A stretch of 50,125 nucleotides of DNA from Methanobacterium sp. PtaB.Bin024 (GTDB lineage: Archaea; Methanobacteriota; Methanobacteria; Methanobacteriales; Methanobacteriaceae), in NCBI GenBank assembly GCA_002067065.1, contig MVPY01000075.1:1-50125 (forward strand), read 5' to 3'. This document shows, one piece after another, positions 1 to 9,786 of the stretch. Position numbers and translations under genes: made by a program. The first letter of the stretch is position 1. The number at the start of each line of letters is the position of its first letter. The notes under the pieces are model-generated. The model saw only the letters and a program-made list of their open reading frames with translations, did not search any database and was not told where the DNA came from.

Positions 1-2
1 TG

Positions 3-2123
3 GTTATTGAGTCTGCCTGGGGTCTGGGTGAAGCCATTGCCTCAGGAATTGTCACACCGGATATCTTTGTTGTAAGTAGGGAATGTAATATAGTTGAAAG
101 AAACATCAAATCCAAAAAGAAAGGATACTTCCTTAAAAATGGTGAGAACACTTTAATCACTATAAATGAAGAAGATAGGGAAAAAACAAGTCTTAATCAT
201 CAAATCCTCAAGAAATTATTAAAGATAGGGATAGAACTTGAGGAATTGTTTGGTGTAGCGCAGGATATTGAATGGGCCTTGGAATATGAAAGTGATGGGT
301 TAAATAATAGGAAAACATTACATAAAAATGAAACAACCTCTCCTACTGTTTACATTCTCCAGTCACGACCAGTAACCACTCTTACAGATAGTTCAGAGCA
401 TGATGATATTTTATGGACCAGGGCTTATGGGGATGAGTACTGGGCTGATGCCACCACCCCACTGTTTTATGATGTTATGGGAAAGATGCTCACTGACTAT
501 GTTAACCATGAAGGCGCCCGTATAATGGGTTACAAAGAAATAACAGACACTAAACTCTTAAAACTCCATAAATCAAGGGTTTATTTCAATACCTGGGTTC
601 TGGAAAAAGCTTTCTCCTATTATCCAAAGTTTGCAAGGTCCCAGGAATTATTGAACTACTTCCCCCTGGAAGATCAACATAGAATATCACAGTATCCCTC
701 CATATTACATAAAACATTACTCTCCCAGATTTTAATAGCCATTCGAGACCCGGATGGGATGATGCACAAGACTGATAAAGCCTACCGAAAATGGGCGGAA
801 GGATTCATGGAAAAATGTGCAGAATTCGATGCAACCGACTTAAATATGCTGAGTGACAGAGAACTCTTATCTCTCTATCATGATATTGAAAATTCTGGGA
901 TTAAACACTACCAACTGATAAGGTACGGTATGGTTTCCCATTCCATAGCCACCAATCTAATGATTAAAAACTGGCTGATAAAATGGCTGGATGATGAGGA
1001 TGGTTCACTTTATGCGGGTTTAATTTCAGGATTGGATGATAACAAAACTGTGGAAATGAATATTAGGTTCTCTGATTTAGCTAAAACTCTAAGGAAAGAT
1101 GCGGAGTTATTAGAAAAAATAAATTCAGTGGATGAGGTTAACTCATTTAGTGAAGTTGAGATTGATGAATTAATCTCTTCTAATTCAAATTTTAAGAAAG
1201 ATTTTGATCTGTTTATTGCTGATTATGGTCACCGATCCAATACCCGTGAAATATTGTATCCTCGCTGGAAGGAAGATAAAGCCTACGTGGTTGGAGTTGT
1301 GAAATTATTATCTTCCTCAGATTTAGATTTAGGAAAAAAAGAATTAGAAAGTCGTGACAACAGATTTAAAACAGGAAAAGAAGTTTCACGTAGAATAAAA
1401 AAAGAGAAAGGTGGGTTTTTCAAGGAGAAAATATTCAGTATTGTGCTCAATTTAGCTCAAACATATCTGACCTTCAGGGAAAATCAGAGATTCTACTTGG
1501 ATCACCTTCTTTTCCGTCAAAGATTGATGTTACTTGATATGGGCAGACGATTATTTGAAAAAGGAATTATCGGTGATGTAGATGATGTTTTCTTCCTTTA
1601 TGAAAAAGAATTAATGTCATTTTTTGATATGAACCCTTCACTAAAAGAATTAGATGAAAATACCACATTAAATGATACATTAAAATTAAAGGATTATATT
1701 TACGAAAGGAAAAATGAGTTTTATCGATATAAATCATCTCTTCCCCCAAAATTCATTAAAAATGGGATTGAATTTGATGATACCATCATGGAATATGATG
1801 AAAAGGCAGTTTATGGTGCAGCAGCCAGTCCGGGAACATTCAAGGGCATAGCCAGAGTGGTGGAATCCATTGAAGAGTTATCCCAACTGGAGGATAATGA
1901 GATTCTCATCACCAGCAACACTGACCCTGCCTGGACAGCAGTATTTTCCAAAGTTGGTGGTCTTATAACAGAAACCGGAGGAATACTATCCCATGGTGCT
2001 GTGATCTCCCGCGAATACAGAATACCCGCAGTAACTGCTGTTAAAGGGGCAACTACCATATTTAAAACTGGTGAAGAGTTGGTTGTGGATGGTAATGAGG
2101 GAGTTGTATACAAAAAAGAGTAA
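3..2123 (+). CDS. PEP-synthase/rifampin-phosphotransferase-like protein (5' end outside window)
   Basis: The reading frame is already open at base 3, so the N-terminus lies outside the window. The first visible residues (IESAWGLGEAIASG, then VTPDIFVV) are typical of the C-terminal part of the PEP/pyruvate-binding ATP-grasp domain of PEP synthase and pyruvate phosphate dikinase. A long helical middle region follows, and the protein ends with a phosphohistidine swivel domain carrying SHGAVISRE, whose His would take the phosphate. There is no C-terminal PEP-binding TIM barrel. The order ATP-grasp, helical domain, His domain is that of rifampin phosphotransferases and related dikinase-like kinases, not of true PEP synthase, so the phosphate acceptor is probably a small molecule held by the middle domain. 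Inference only; the substrate cannot be named. A TTG at 246 is not the start, because homology continues upstream. Confidence 0.8.
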   Translation, partial: VIESAWGLGEAIASGIVTPDIFVVSRECNIVERNIKSKKKGYFLKNGENTLITINEEDREKTSLNHQILKKLLKIGIELEELFGVAQDIEWALEYESDGLNNRKTLHKNETTSPTVYILQSRPVTTLTDSSEHDDILWTRAYGDEYWADATTPLFYDVMGKMLTDYVNHEGARIMGYKEITDTKLLKLHKSRVYFNTWVLEKAFSYYPKFARSQELLNYFPLEDQHRISQYPSILHKTLLSQILIAIRDPDGMMHKTDKAYRKWAEGFMEKCAEFDATDLNMLSDRELLSLYHDIENSGIKHYQLIRYGMVSHSIATNLMIKNWLIKWLDDEDGSLYAGLISGLDDNKTVEMNIRFSDLAKTLRKDAELLEKINSVDEVNSFSEVEIDELISSNSNFKKDFDLFIADYGHRSNTREILYPRWKEDKAYVVGVVKLLSSSDLDLGKKELESRDNRFKTGKEVSRRIKKEKGGFFKEKIFSIVLNLAQTYLTFRENQRFYLDHLLFRQRLMLLDMGRRLFEKGIIGDVDDVFFLYEKELMSFFDMNPSLKELDENTTLNDTLKLKDYIYERKNEFYRYKSSLPPKFIKNGIEFDDTIMEYDEKAVYGAAASPGTFKGIARVVESIEELSQLEDNEILITSNTDPAWTAVFSKVGGLITETGGILSHGAVISREYRIPAVTAVKGATTIFKTGEELVVDGNEGVVYKKE

Positions 2124-2135
2124 GAAATGAGTATC

Positions 2136-2220
2136 AAAGAGGATTGAAAGAGGATTAAAAAGATTAATATAAAATTATAAGGATTAAAAGAAGACTAAAA
2201 GAAGATTGAAAGGGTTAAAA
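2136..2220 (+). repeat. Degenerate short tandem repeat after the dikinase-like gene
   Basis: The spacer is a run of imperfect 10-12 base units of the type GAGGATTRAAA / GAAGATTGAAA / AAGGATTAAAA, purine-rich on the plus strand. It lies between the stop at 2123 and the next start at 2241. No coding or hairpin potential was seen; it looks like slippage-generated sequence. Confidence 0.45.
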
Positions 2221-2240
2221 CAATTTAGGGCGGTGATTAT

Positions 2241-3125
2241 GTGGATATTAATTTAAAAACTCTGAAAAACCATGAAGACTGGAATGAAAGCTATTATTTT
2301 AATTTTCATGATAGAAATAATGATTTAACCGCTTTTATGAGGATAGGAAACAAGATCAACAAAAATGAAAAATCAATGTTCTTCTTTTTAATGACCCCTC
2401 AAATGATTGCGGGGATTAAATTGGAAACTCCCTGTGATGATAAACCCTTAAATATTGCTGGTTTAAAGTATGAAGAAATGTCAACAGGTGAATGGAAACT
2501 TAAATTTGATGGTTCCATTTTTGATCCTCTGGCTGAGGTTCTTAAAGAATTTAAGGTTAAAATGGATATCACCTGGGAAGTTTTAAACCCTGTTATGGAT
2601 TATGTTGATTGTGTTGATGAAAAACAGACTGAAATGTCATCTAATGTGGTATCAGAACATTATGAACAGTTTGGAAAGGCTACAGGAACAATCGAAATTG
2701 ATGATGAGATATTTGAAATTGAAGCACTGGGTGAAAGAGATCTCAGTCGTGGTGTGAGGGAGTGGGGATCTCCCAAGATGTGGATGTGGATCAATTCTGA
2801 GTTTTCCCATAATGAGGCATTTAACATAACCAAACTCTCCATTGATGAAGGGGATGTGGATGCAGGATACTTCTACACTGGTTCGGTTAATGAACCACTC
2901 ATAAAATCTGATATTGATGTGGAATTTAATAATGGAATTCCATCTGCCTTTAAAATGTCATTATTTAACAAGAAAGGATCCATATACTCAGTTGATGGGG
3001 AAGTTATCCGATTTGGAATTATCCCTGTTGATGAGAGGATGATTCTTATTGAAACTCTTTCCAGATATATCTGGGATGGTAAAGAAGGTTATGGTGTTGC
3101 GGAATTTTTAGTTCCAAAACCTTGA
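2241..3125 (+). CDS. Lipocalin-like protein, possible AttH/DUF7064-type
   Basis: A 294-residue soluble protein with no signal peptide. Around residues 157-180 it has GERDLSRGVREWG followed by WMWIN, which resembles the G-x-RD-x-S-x-GVR-x-W signature of the AttH/hydroxyneurosporene-synthase/tocopherol-cyclase-like lipocalin families (DUF7064/7065 type). Those proteins have a double lipocalin barrel and often bind or modify hydrophobic ligands; no reaction can be assigned here. The start is GTG at 2241 with GGCGGTGAT just upstream; an ATG at 2239 is out of frame. It follows the dikinase-like gene in the same direction after 117 bases of repetitive spacer, so co-transcription is possible but not shown. 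The family call is from memory of one motif, so moderate at best. Confidence 0.55.
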   Translation: MDINLKTLKNHEDWNESYYFNFHDRNNDLTAFMRIGNKINKNEKSMFFFLMTPQMIAGIKLETPCDDKPLNIAGLKYEEMSTGEWKLKFDGSIFDPLAEVLKEFKVKMDITWEVLNPVMDYVDCVDEKQTEMSSNVVSEHYEQFGKATGTIEIDDEIFEIEALGERDLSRGVREWGSPKMWMWINSEFSHNEAFNITKLSIDEGDVDAGYFYTGSVNEPLIKSDIDVEFNNGIPSAFKMSLFNKKGSIYSVDGEVIRFGIIPVDERMILIETLSRYIWDGKEGYGVAEFLVPKP

Positions 3126-3366
3126 TTATTCTTGATGAATGACTGTTTGATGTGTGGGCTGATTTATAAATTAAAATCCTTTAAAAACAAGTTGCTGTTA
3201 CCCCGAACATTTATTTATCCAAATGTATTGGAAAGTTCCAATTTATGATAAGATTTCTCTCTTTAGACCAGTTTTGACATCAAACCTGTTCATTTAATTC
3301 TTAATATTATATAAATCATCATAACCATAATAGTAATAATGATTTTAGTTATTAGGAGGGGATAAT

Positions 3367-3630
3367 GTGAAAAAACAAGCAGAAGAAGTTAAAGGACAGG
3401 TACTCCAGACAATTGCAACTTTATTAACCACTGCGTTTGGATTAATTGCAGCATTAGCATGGAATGAAGCCATAAAAGCACTTATTTTAGAGTTATTACC
3501 ACAACAAGATGGTTTAACCGGTTTATTTATATATGCCATTATTATTACCGTGATTGCTGTGATTGCAACCATCCTCATTGGTAGAGCAATAGCCAAACCA
3601 GCTGTCCAGGAAGTTAGAATAGTTGAATAG
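3367..3630 (+). CDS. Small membrane protein, DUF5654-like
   Basis: An 87-residue protein with a short charged N-terminus (MKKQAEEVKGQV) and two hydrophobic segments, roughly residues 14-45 and 55-77, joined by a loop containing LPQQDGL. The segment LTTAFGLIAALAWNEAIKAL is characteristic of the archaeal/bacterial DUF5654 family of unknown function. The start is GTG at 3367, preceded by the strong ribosome-binding site AGGAGGGG. It is a single gene followed by a clear hairpin terminator. Confidence 0.7.
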   Translation: MKKQAEEVKGQVLQTIATLLTTAFGLIAALAWNEAIKALILELLPQQDGLTGLFIYAIIITVIAVIATILIGRAIAKPAVQEVRIVE

Positions 3631-3668
3631 TTGAATGGTTTGAAATTAGAATAAATACTTAATTAAGG

Positions 3669-3708
3669 GATACCACCTGTTCGTGTGGTATCAACTTAAT
3701 ATTTTTTT
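3669..3708 (+). terminator. Hairpin terminator after the DUF5654 gene
   Basis: A perfect 8-bp stem GATACCAC/GTGGTATC (3669-3676 with 3685-3692) with an 8-base loop, followed ten bases later by a run of seven T (3702-3708). It sits 39 bases after the stop at 3630. Confidence 0.75.
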
Positions 3709-3742
3709 GATAATTAATCATTTGGATTATTTAAAAAAACAA

Positions 3743-4189
3743 TTAATTTGGATTAATCTGCTCTTTTGGTTGCTCTGTTTTTACTTCCTTGAGTACCACT
3801 CTAGTCCCAGCAACTTTATCCAGATATCGCCCTTTGTTTCCATCAGCAGCCGTGGCAAATCCTATTATGACATCCACCACCAGGGGAATCCAAAGGAACT
3901 TAGAAAGATTGCGAAGAAATGCCTTTTTATAGCCCATGTCCCCTTCTTTGGCCTGTACTTTCAAGTTCACCAAACCTTTACCAAGGGTTGTGGACCATTT
4001 TCCTTCCATCACGGTGAAGTATAGCAGGATAATTATTCCCAAAAGTATTAGCCAGAAATTAAAAATTGAGTAAATATCAAGCAATGCCACCACTGGGTAA
4101 ATTATTGCCGTTAAAACCCATAAAAAAAGAGTGATGAAAATTGCATCAACTATTAAAGCCACCAGTCTTCTACCCCAAAATTCCTGCAT
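3743..4189 (-). CDS. RDD-family membrane protein
   Basis: A 148-residue membrane protein. The start (MQEFWGRRLVALIVDAIFI) carries the arginine and aspartate of the RDD signature; membrane segments follow at about residues 9-33, 43-60 and 98-113. The middle contains GKWSTTLGKGLVNLKVQ, the usual post-TM2 motif of RDD proteins (TLGKxLxxLKV). RDD proteins have been linked to small-ion transport or antiport in some bacteria, but most are uncharacterised. The gene is convergent with the DUF5654 gene and followed upstream by hypE, also on the minus strand. Confidence 0.85.
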   Translation of the reverse strand: MQEFWGRRLVALIVDAIFITLFLWVLTAIIYPVVALLDIYSIFNFWLILLGIIILLYFTVMEGKWSTTLGKGLVNLKVQAKEGDMGYKKAFLRNLSKFLWIPLVVDVIIGFATAADGNKGRYLDKVAGTRVVLKEVKTEQPKEQINPN

Positions 4190-4268
4190 TTTTAATCACC
4201 TATTTTACTAAACATTTTTTATATCAAGTTTTAACCTAGTTGAAGTATTCACTCAAATTTTTATTAAT

Positions 4269-5292
<1,024 letters not shown>

Positions 5293-5564
5293 TTATTAAA
5301 TTTACAATTCCTATTCAAAGATTGAAGGTATTATCAATCTTTTTCAACACCTGTTAAGTGTTTTGTGAGGAATATAATAATTATTCTTCTGGTAGTGAGT
5401 TGGAATGTTACGATATTTAAATCTACCCATAGTATAAAATAGCAAGCACAAAACGCTTTTTTTCCAAAAAAAATGAAAACAATTGATTAATGGTGATAAA
5501 AAGTATTAACTAAGTTTTAAAAAAATGAATAGAAAATGAGATTCAATTGAATTATTAAATGGGG

Positions 5565-6689
5565 TTAAATTCTCTCTGGGTACTCTAACTCTCTGAAAAT
5601 AATTTTAAATTCAGTTCCATTATTCCGAGTTAACTCAACTGTACCATCTAACTGCCTCACCAAAGTGTTAACCAGCAGTAACCCTAAGGTTTCTGTTCCA
5701 TCAAAGTTAATGTGAGATGGTATGCCTACACCATCATCAGCCACAATGAGATGATATAAATCATCAGCTGAATAAAGTTTTATTCTGAACTTCCCCTTCA
5801 TATGGTTAGGAAAGGCATATTTGATGGTGTTAGTTGCCAGTTCGCTTATTATAAGGCCACAGGGAATGGCTGTTTCCAATCCCATCATCACTTCATCTAA
5901 AATGATTTCCCTTTGAATCTGGGTTGGGTCTACATTATAAGAATGGAAGATATCATCTATCAAGTTTTTGATGTAATCTGTGAAATTTATCTGTGAGAAG
6001 TTCTGGGTTTTGTAGAGTTTTTCATGGATCATAGCCATTGATCTAACCCTATTCTGGCTTTCTAAAAGGACATCTGCTGCTTCTTTATCTTTTACATGAT
6101 GTTTTTGCAAGTTCAATAAACTAGAGATAATCTGCATGTTATTTTTAACCCTGTGATGAATTTCACGGATTAAAATTTCCTTTTCTTCAAGGGAAGATTT
6201 GAGTGCATTTTCAAACTCTTTGCGCTCGGTAATATCACGAGCCACCATTACTATATAAAAATCATCACTGAAATGCACCAAACTAATATTTATTTCCACA
6301 GTGATCAGGGAGTTATCCTGTCTAAGCAGTACTGTTTCAATGGTTTTACGATTTTTTAGATGTTTCTCTTCAATTAAATTTCCGATAAGATCCTTCATTT
6401 TTTGGATTTCGTCAGGGGCGATAATATCCTCCACAGACATTTTCAGCATTTCTTGGGGAGAATATCCCAATTGTTCACAGGCAGAATTGTTAAAATCAGC
6501 AAATCTACATGAAGGAACTTCTGAAAGAAATATAACATCATTAGTTTCATCCAATAACGCTCGGAACCGTTCTAATTCAGAAAGACGTTGTTGTAATTGC
6601 GGATAATAACTTTTTCTAATAGATTGTTCCCCTAACCCAATTATTTTTTCACGAATGGAATCCCAGTCATCATCATGATCAGAGCGCAT
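5565..6689 (-). CDS. PAS-domain sensor histidine kinase (HisKA_2 type)
   Basis: A 374-residue cytoplasmic histidine kinase with no membrane segment. A PAS domain covers roughly residues 38-155 (from LLDETNDVIFLSEVPS to VARDITERKEFE). The dimerisation/phosphoacceptor helix EIHHRVKNNMQIISSLLNLQ at about 175-195 identifies the HisKA_2 subgroup common in methanogens. A C-terminal HATPase region carries ELATNTIKYAF (N box), DDGVG (G1) and GLLLVNTLVRQL (G2). No receiver domain or response regulator is next to it. Its start overlaps the stop of the upstream alcohol dehydrogenase gene by 11 bases, so the two are almost certainly translationally coupled. The signal is unknown. Confidence 0.9.
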   Translation of the reverse strand: MRSDHDDDWDSIREKIIGLGEQSIRKSYYPQLQQRLSELERFRALLDETNDVIFLSEVPSCRFADFNNSACEQLGYSPQEMLKMSVEDIIAPDEIQKMKDLIGNLIEEKHLKNRKTIETVLLRQDNSLITVEINISLVHFSDDFYIVMVARDITERKEFENALKSSLEEKEILIREIHHRVKNNMQIISSLLNLQKHHVKDKEAADVLLESQNRVRSMAMIHEKLYKTQNFSQINFTDYIKNLIDDIFHSYNVDPTQIQREIILDEVMMGLETAIPCGLIISELATNTIKYAFPNHMKGKFRIKLYSADDLYHLIVADDGVGIPSHINFDGTETLGLLLVNTLVRQLDGTVELTRNNGTEFKIIFRELEYPERI

Positions 6690-7839
6690 TTTTAAATATC
6701 TCCTCTACATCACTCTGTGTTGGTCTTCTGGGATTGGTAATAATACATGCATCATTCATGGCTTTACTTGAAAGTTCACCAATATCATCAGGGCTAACTC
6801 CCACATCTTTAAGAGAATGATTCACATCAGTTTGAGCCTTCAGATCCTTTATTTTGTTAATAAGAATTTCTTTGGCCTCATCATCATCCAGCCCCACAAG
6901 TTCTAATCCCAGTGCTTTGCCAATTTGCCTGTATTTTTCTACTTCTGCTTCAAAGTTGAACTCCATCACATGATCCAGTAGTAGAGCATTGCATTCTCCA
7001 TGGGGTAAATCCAAAAAACCACCTAAACTATGGGCCATGGCATGTACCAATCCAAGACTTGCATTGGAAAATGCCAAACCCGCATATAAACAGCTTAGCA
7101 TCATCTGCCCCCTTAAATTAATGTTAGTAAGATCATTGGTGGTTGGAACAAGATTTGATGCTATCAGGCGGATGGCTTCCAGTGCATGCAAATCTGTGAG
7201 GGGAGAACTGGCATTGGAGACATATGCCTCAATAGCATGGCTTAAAACATCAAAACCAGTGTATATCGTTATGAACCGGTCCATGGTAAGGGTCATCTCA
7301 GGGTCAATCAATGCCACATCAGGCACCACAGTTTTGCTGACTATGGCCATCTTCAATTTCCGCCTGTCATCTGTTATTATGGCAAATTGTGACACATCCG
7401 CCGCACTTCCTGCAGTCGTGGGTATGCAGATCAGGGGTGGTGAAGGAACAGCGACTTTATCCACACCTTCAAATTCATGCACATCTTTATTGTTGGAACT
7501 GGCAATTCCTATGGCTTTAGCACAATCCATAGGGCTGCCTCCTCCCACTGCTACAATAAAATTGCAATTTTCATTAAGATAAAGTTCAGATCCTTCCATA
7601 ACCTGTTTAGCCGTGGGGTTTGGCTTAATATCCGAATATATTTTATAATCAATCCCTTCACTTCTAAAAGCATCAAAAACAGGATTTACTAATCCTAAAT
7701 CCAGAACATTATGGTCAGTAACAATTAAAACTTTACGAGCTCCCAAGTTCTTAGCATAACGCCCTACCAATAAACTTGCATTTGACCCAAAGATAAACTC
7801 TGGAGCAACAAATTTTCTTAATTCCAGTACATTATTCAC
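6679..7839 (-). CDS. Iron-containing (group III) alcohol dehydrogenase
   Basis: A group III metal-dependent alcohol dehydrogenase, about 386 aa. The nucleotide-binding motif GGGSPMDCAKAIG lies near residue 100. The divalent-metal residues are visible in FDVLSHAIEAYVS and in GLVHAMAHSLGGFLDLPHGECN, the family signature with its His residues. The chosen start is GTG at 7839 because AGGAGAG lies seven bases upstream and the product then begins like other family members; the frame stays open to 7881. It is the first gene of a two-gene unit with the sensor kinase. Substrate unknown; some methanogens oxidise short alcohols, but this family is broad. A TATA-like GTATATAT is present near 7905-7916 on this strand. 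Confidence 0.9.
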   Translation of the reverse strand: MNNVLELRKFVAPEFIFGSNASLLVGRYAKNLGARKVLIVTDHNVLDLGLVNPVFDAFRSEGIDYKIYSDIKPNPTAKQVMEGSELYLNENCNFIVAVGGGSPMDCAKAIGIASSNNKDVHEFEGVDKVAVPSPPLICIPTTAGSAADVSQFAIITDDRRKLKMAIVSKTVVPDVALIDPEMTLTMDRFITIYTGFDVLSHAIEAYVSNASSPLTDLHALEAIRLIASNLVPTTNDLTNINLRGQMMLSCLYAGLAFSNASLGLVHAMAHSLGGFLDLPHGECNALLLDHVMEFNFEAEVEKYRQIGKALGLELVGLDDDEAKEILINKIKDLKAQTDVNHSLKDVGVSPDDIGELSSKAMNDACIITNPRRPTQSDVEEIFKNAL

Positions 7840-8268
7840 AATAATTCTCTCCTGGAAACATAGTATCATAAATAAAGACATGAAGTTTCTGAATTTGAGA
7901 GATAGATATATACATTCATCTACCTATTATTTTTTTTGAACAAAATCATCTAGTAATCTAAAAACAGTAAAAATGATTATTTTATACAGTGAATAACACA
8001 GTAAATAATTCAACTATTATTACAAAACAGTGCCTAAATAATTATTAAGGGATGTGATCTCATGTTAAGTTACTGTCAATTTTTCAAGATTACCCTAAAA
8101 AGAGGGGAAAGGTTAATATATCATACATAGTAAAATCATTATATCTGGAGATGAAGACTTATAGAAAGACTTTTTTACACTCCAAAAGGATTATTCATAC
8201 GATGAATTTCCATGATTTTTTGCTAAAATAGATGTAAAAAATATTTTAAGTTAATAGAGGTGAATTTA
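7840..8268. promoter_or_regulatory. Divergent intergenic region between alcohol dehydrogenase and rps8e
   Basis: A 429-base AT-rich spacer without open frames. A TATA-like block at about 7905-7916 probably serves the dehydrogenase (minus). For rps8e, GGAAAGGTTAATATAT at 8106-8121 looks like BRE plus TATA on the plus strand, which would give a leader of roughly 120 bases. The rps8e ribosome-binding site GAGGTGA is at 8257-8263. No operator-like dyad or strong hairpin was seen. Confidence 0.4.
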
Positions 8269-8652
8269 ATGGCAATATGGCAAGGAACATCCGTGAGAAA
8301 ACCAACAGGTGCACGGGCTAAAAGTAATCGTAACAAAAGAAAAATGGAATTTGGTAGGGAACCTGCAGAAACAAAAATAGGAGACCGCAGGATTAAAACC
8401 ATAAGAACCAAAGGTGGCAACGAAAAAATCCGCCTCACCAATGAACAAAATATCAACGTAGTTGACCCTAAAACCCAGAAGGTCCAATTAGCCGAGATAA
8501 TCAGCGTGGTAGAAAACAATGCAAACAGTCACTTTGTAAGGAGGAACATCATCACTAAAGGGGCTGTTGTGGAAACCAGTGCAGGTAAAGTTAAAGTAAC
8601 CTCCCGACCAGGGCAAGAGGGTACTATTAACGGAGTAATTATTGCAGAATAA
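8269..8652 (+). CDS. rps8e: 30S ribosomal protein S8e
   Basis: A 127-residue protein beginning MAIWQGTSVRKPTGARAK, the archaeal S8e N-terminus, with the basic stretch NRNKRKMEFGREP and the C-terminal KVKVTSRPGQEGTINGVI. It is a structural protein of the small subunit found in archaea and eukaryotes but not bacteria. The frame extends three codons upstream to a GTG at 8260, but that GTG is part of the ribosome-binding site GAGGTGA; ATG 8269 is the correct start. It is read in the same direction as the PolB fragment 119 bases downstream. Confidence 0.97.
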   Translation: MAIWQGTSVRKPTGARAKSNRNKRKMEFGREPAETKIGDRRIKTIRTKGGNEKIRLTNEQNINVVDPKTQKVQLAEIISVVENNANSHFVRRNIITKGAVVETSAGKVKVTSRPGQEGTINGVIIAE

Positions 8653-8771
8653 AGATTGAAATGATTATTTGCATGCAATACCTTCGTTTGCATGTAAATA
8701 TCCACCATCCAAACTATTAACAAAAGAATAATCAATGACCATTAACAATTGAATATTCTCAAGTAGATAGG

Positions 8772-9428
8772 GTGTGCCAATTGCGCCAAGAGATTCAGGA
8801 AAAGGTTGATAATTTTCTTTTTTCAGTTAACCAGGAACTACCCCCTGGAATGGAACTGGAGTTTGAAGGGTTCTATGAACGGGGTTTTTTTGTTACCAAA
8901 AAAAGGTACGCTCTGATACAGGATGACAAGATTGTGGTTAAAGGTTTGGAACTGGTTAGGAGAGATTGGGCCCCTGTAGCAAAAAAAACTCAGGAAAAGG
9001 TGATGATGGCCATCTTAAAGGATGGATCACCCAAAAAAGCCGCTAAGATCATTAAAGAGGTCATTGACCGAATTAAAAATGGTGAAATACCCATTGAAGA
9101 TCTGGTAATCCATACTCAACTAACTAAAAACCCAGATAAATATCAACAAATGGCTCCACATGTACTAGCTGCTAAAAAAGCCATCAAAAGAGGTAGGAAA
9201 GTGGGTCGTGGTTCCATAATCCGATATGTTGTAGTCAAGGGCAAAGGCCCTATAAGCCAGCGTGCAGAACCATTAGAAGACGCAGATGTGGCAAACTATG
9301 ATCCTTCTTACTACATTGACAATCAAGTTCTACCAGCAATTTCCAGGATAATTGATTCTCTTGGTTATTCTCACGATGAAATCGTTCATAAACAGAAGCA
9401 GAGCAATTTAGATGCTTTTTTTAGTTAA
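8772..9428 (+). CDS. DNA polymerase B, C-terminal subunit (split PolB)
   Basis: This 218-residue protein is the C-terminal part of an archaeal family-B DNA polymerase: FEGFYERGFFVTKKRYALIQDD near the start matches the sequence just after the polymerase catalytic motif, KGLELVRRDWAP is the KxY-following motif region, and the rest forms the thumb. The exonuclease, palm and catalytic aspartates are absent. Methanobacteriales are known to encode PolB as two polypeptides from separated genes, so this is the normal state rather than a broken gene; the large subunit is outside the window. The end QSNLDAFFS is a PIP box (Q-x-x-L-x-x-F-F) for binding PCNA. Start uncertain: GTG 8772, or TTG 8781, which has AGGGTG six bases upstream. 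Confidence 0.92.
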   Translation: MCQLRQEIQEKVDNFLFSVNQELPPGMELEFEGFYERGFFVTKKRYALIQDDKIVVKGLELVRRDWAPVAKKTQEKVMMAILKDGSPKKAAKIIKEVIDRIKNGEIPIEDLVIHTQLTKNPDKYQQMAPHVLAAKKAIKRGRKVGRGSIIRYVVVKGKGPISQRAEPLEDADVANYDPSYYIDNQVLPAISRIIDSLGYSHDEIVHKQKQSNLDAFFS

Positions 9429-9786
9429 ATGCATGTGATCTTTTTTATTACATACCTCTAATTTAGTTAGAATACATGTAATAAAATAATATAATAAAGT
9501 TAAAATACAATTATAGTAATACATTTATTCTCTATACATATTCATAAATAATCTTTATCATCATAAAACTTGAGTGATGAAAATAAATACAAAATAACAT
9601 AATTCCATAAGAAATTTGTATACCCAAAATCATAGATTAAATGAACATTACAAAATCGTCCTCAAAAAATTCAAGCCGATTTAACAGACAAATAGGCTTA
9701 AAAACTTAGTTATGTGGATTTAATAAGGGATTTGATCAATAATGAGACTAAAATGGATGATGCCATAAATAATAGAGCGGATATAA
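9429..9786. other. AT-rich spacer with an 11-bp inverted repeat
   Basis: 358 bases without a supported gene. At 9443-9453 and 9476-9486 there is a perfect 11-bp inverted repeat (TTTTATTACAT and its complement) with a 22-base loop, 15 bases after the PolB stop; it may mark transcript end or a regulator site. The remainder is AT-rich and probably holds the promoter of the HAD gene. Nothing else seen. Confidence 0.35.

Noticed and set aside
246..248. TTG at 246 as the start of the dikinase-like protein
   Set aside because: The frame and PEP-synthase-like residues continue upstream to the window edge.
3683..4024. Plus-strand open frame of 113 codons
   Set aside because: It lies opposite the clearly recognisable RDD gene and starts inside a terminator region.
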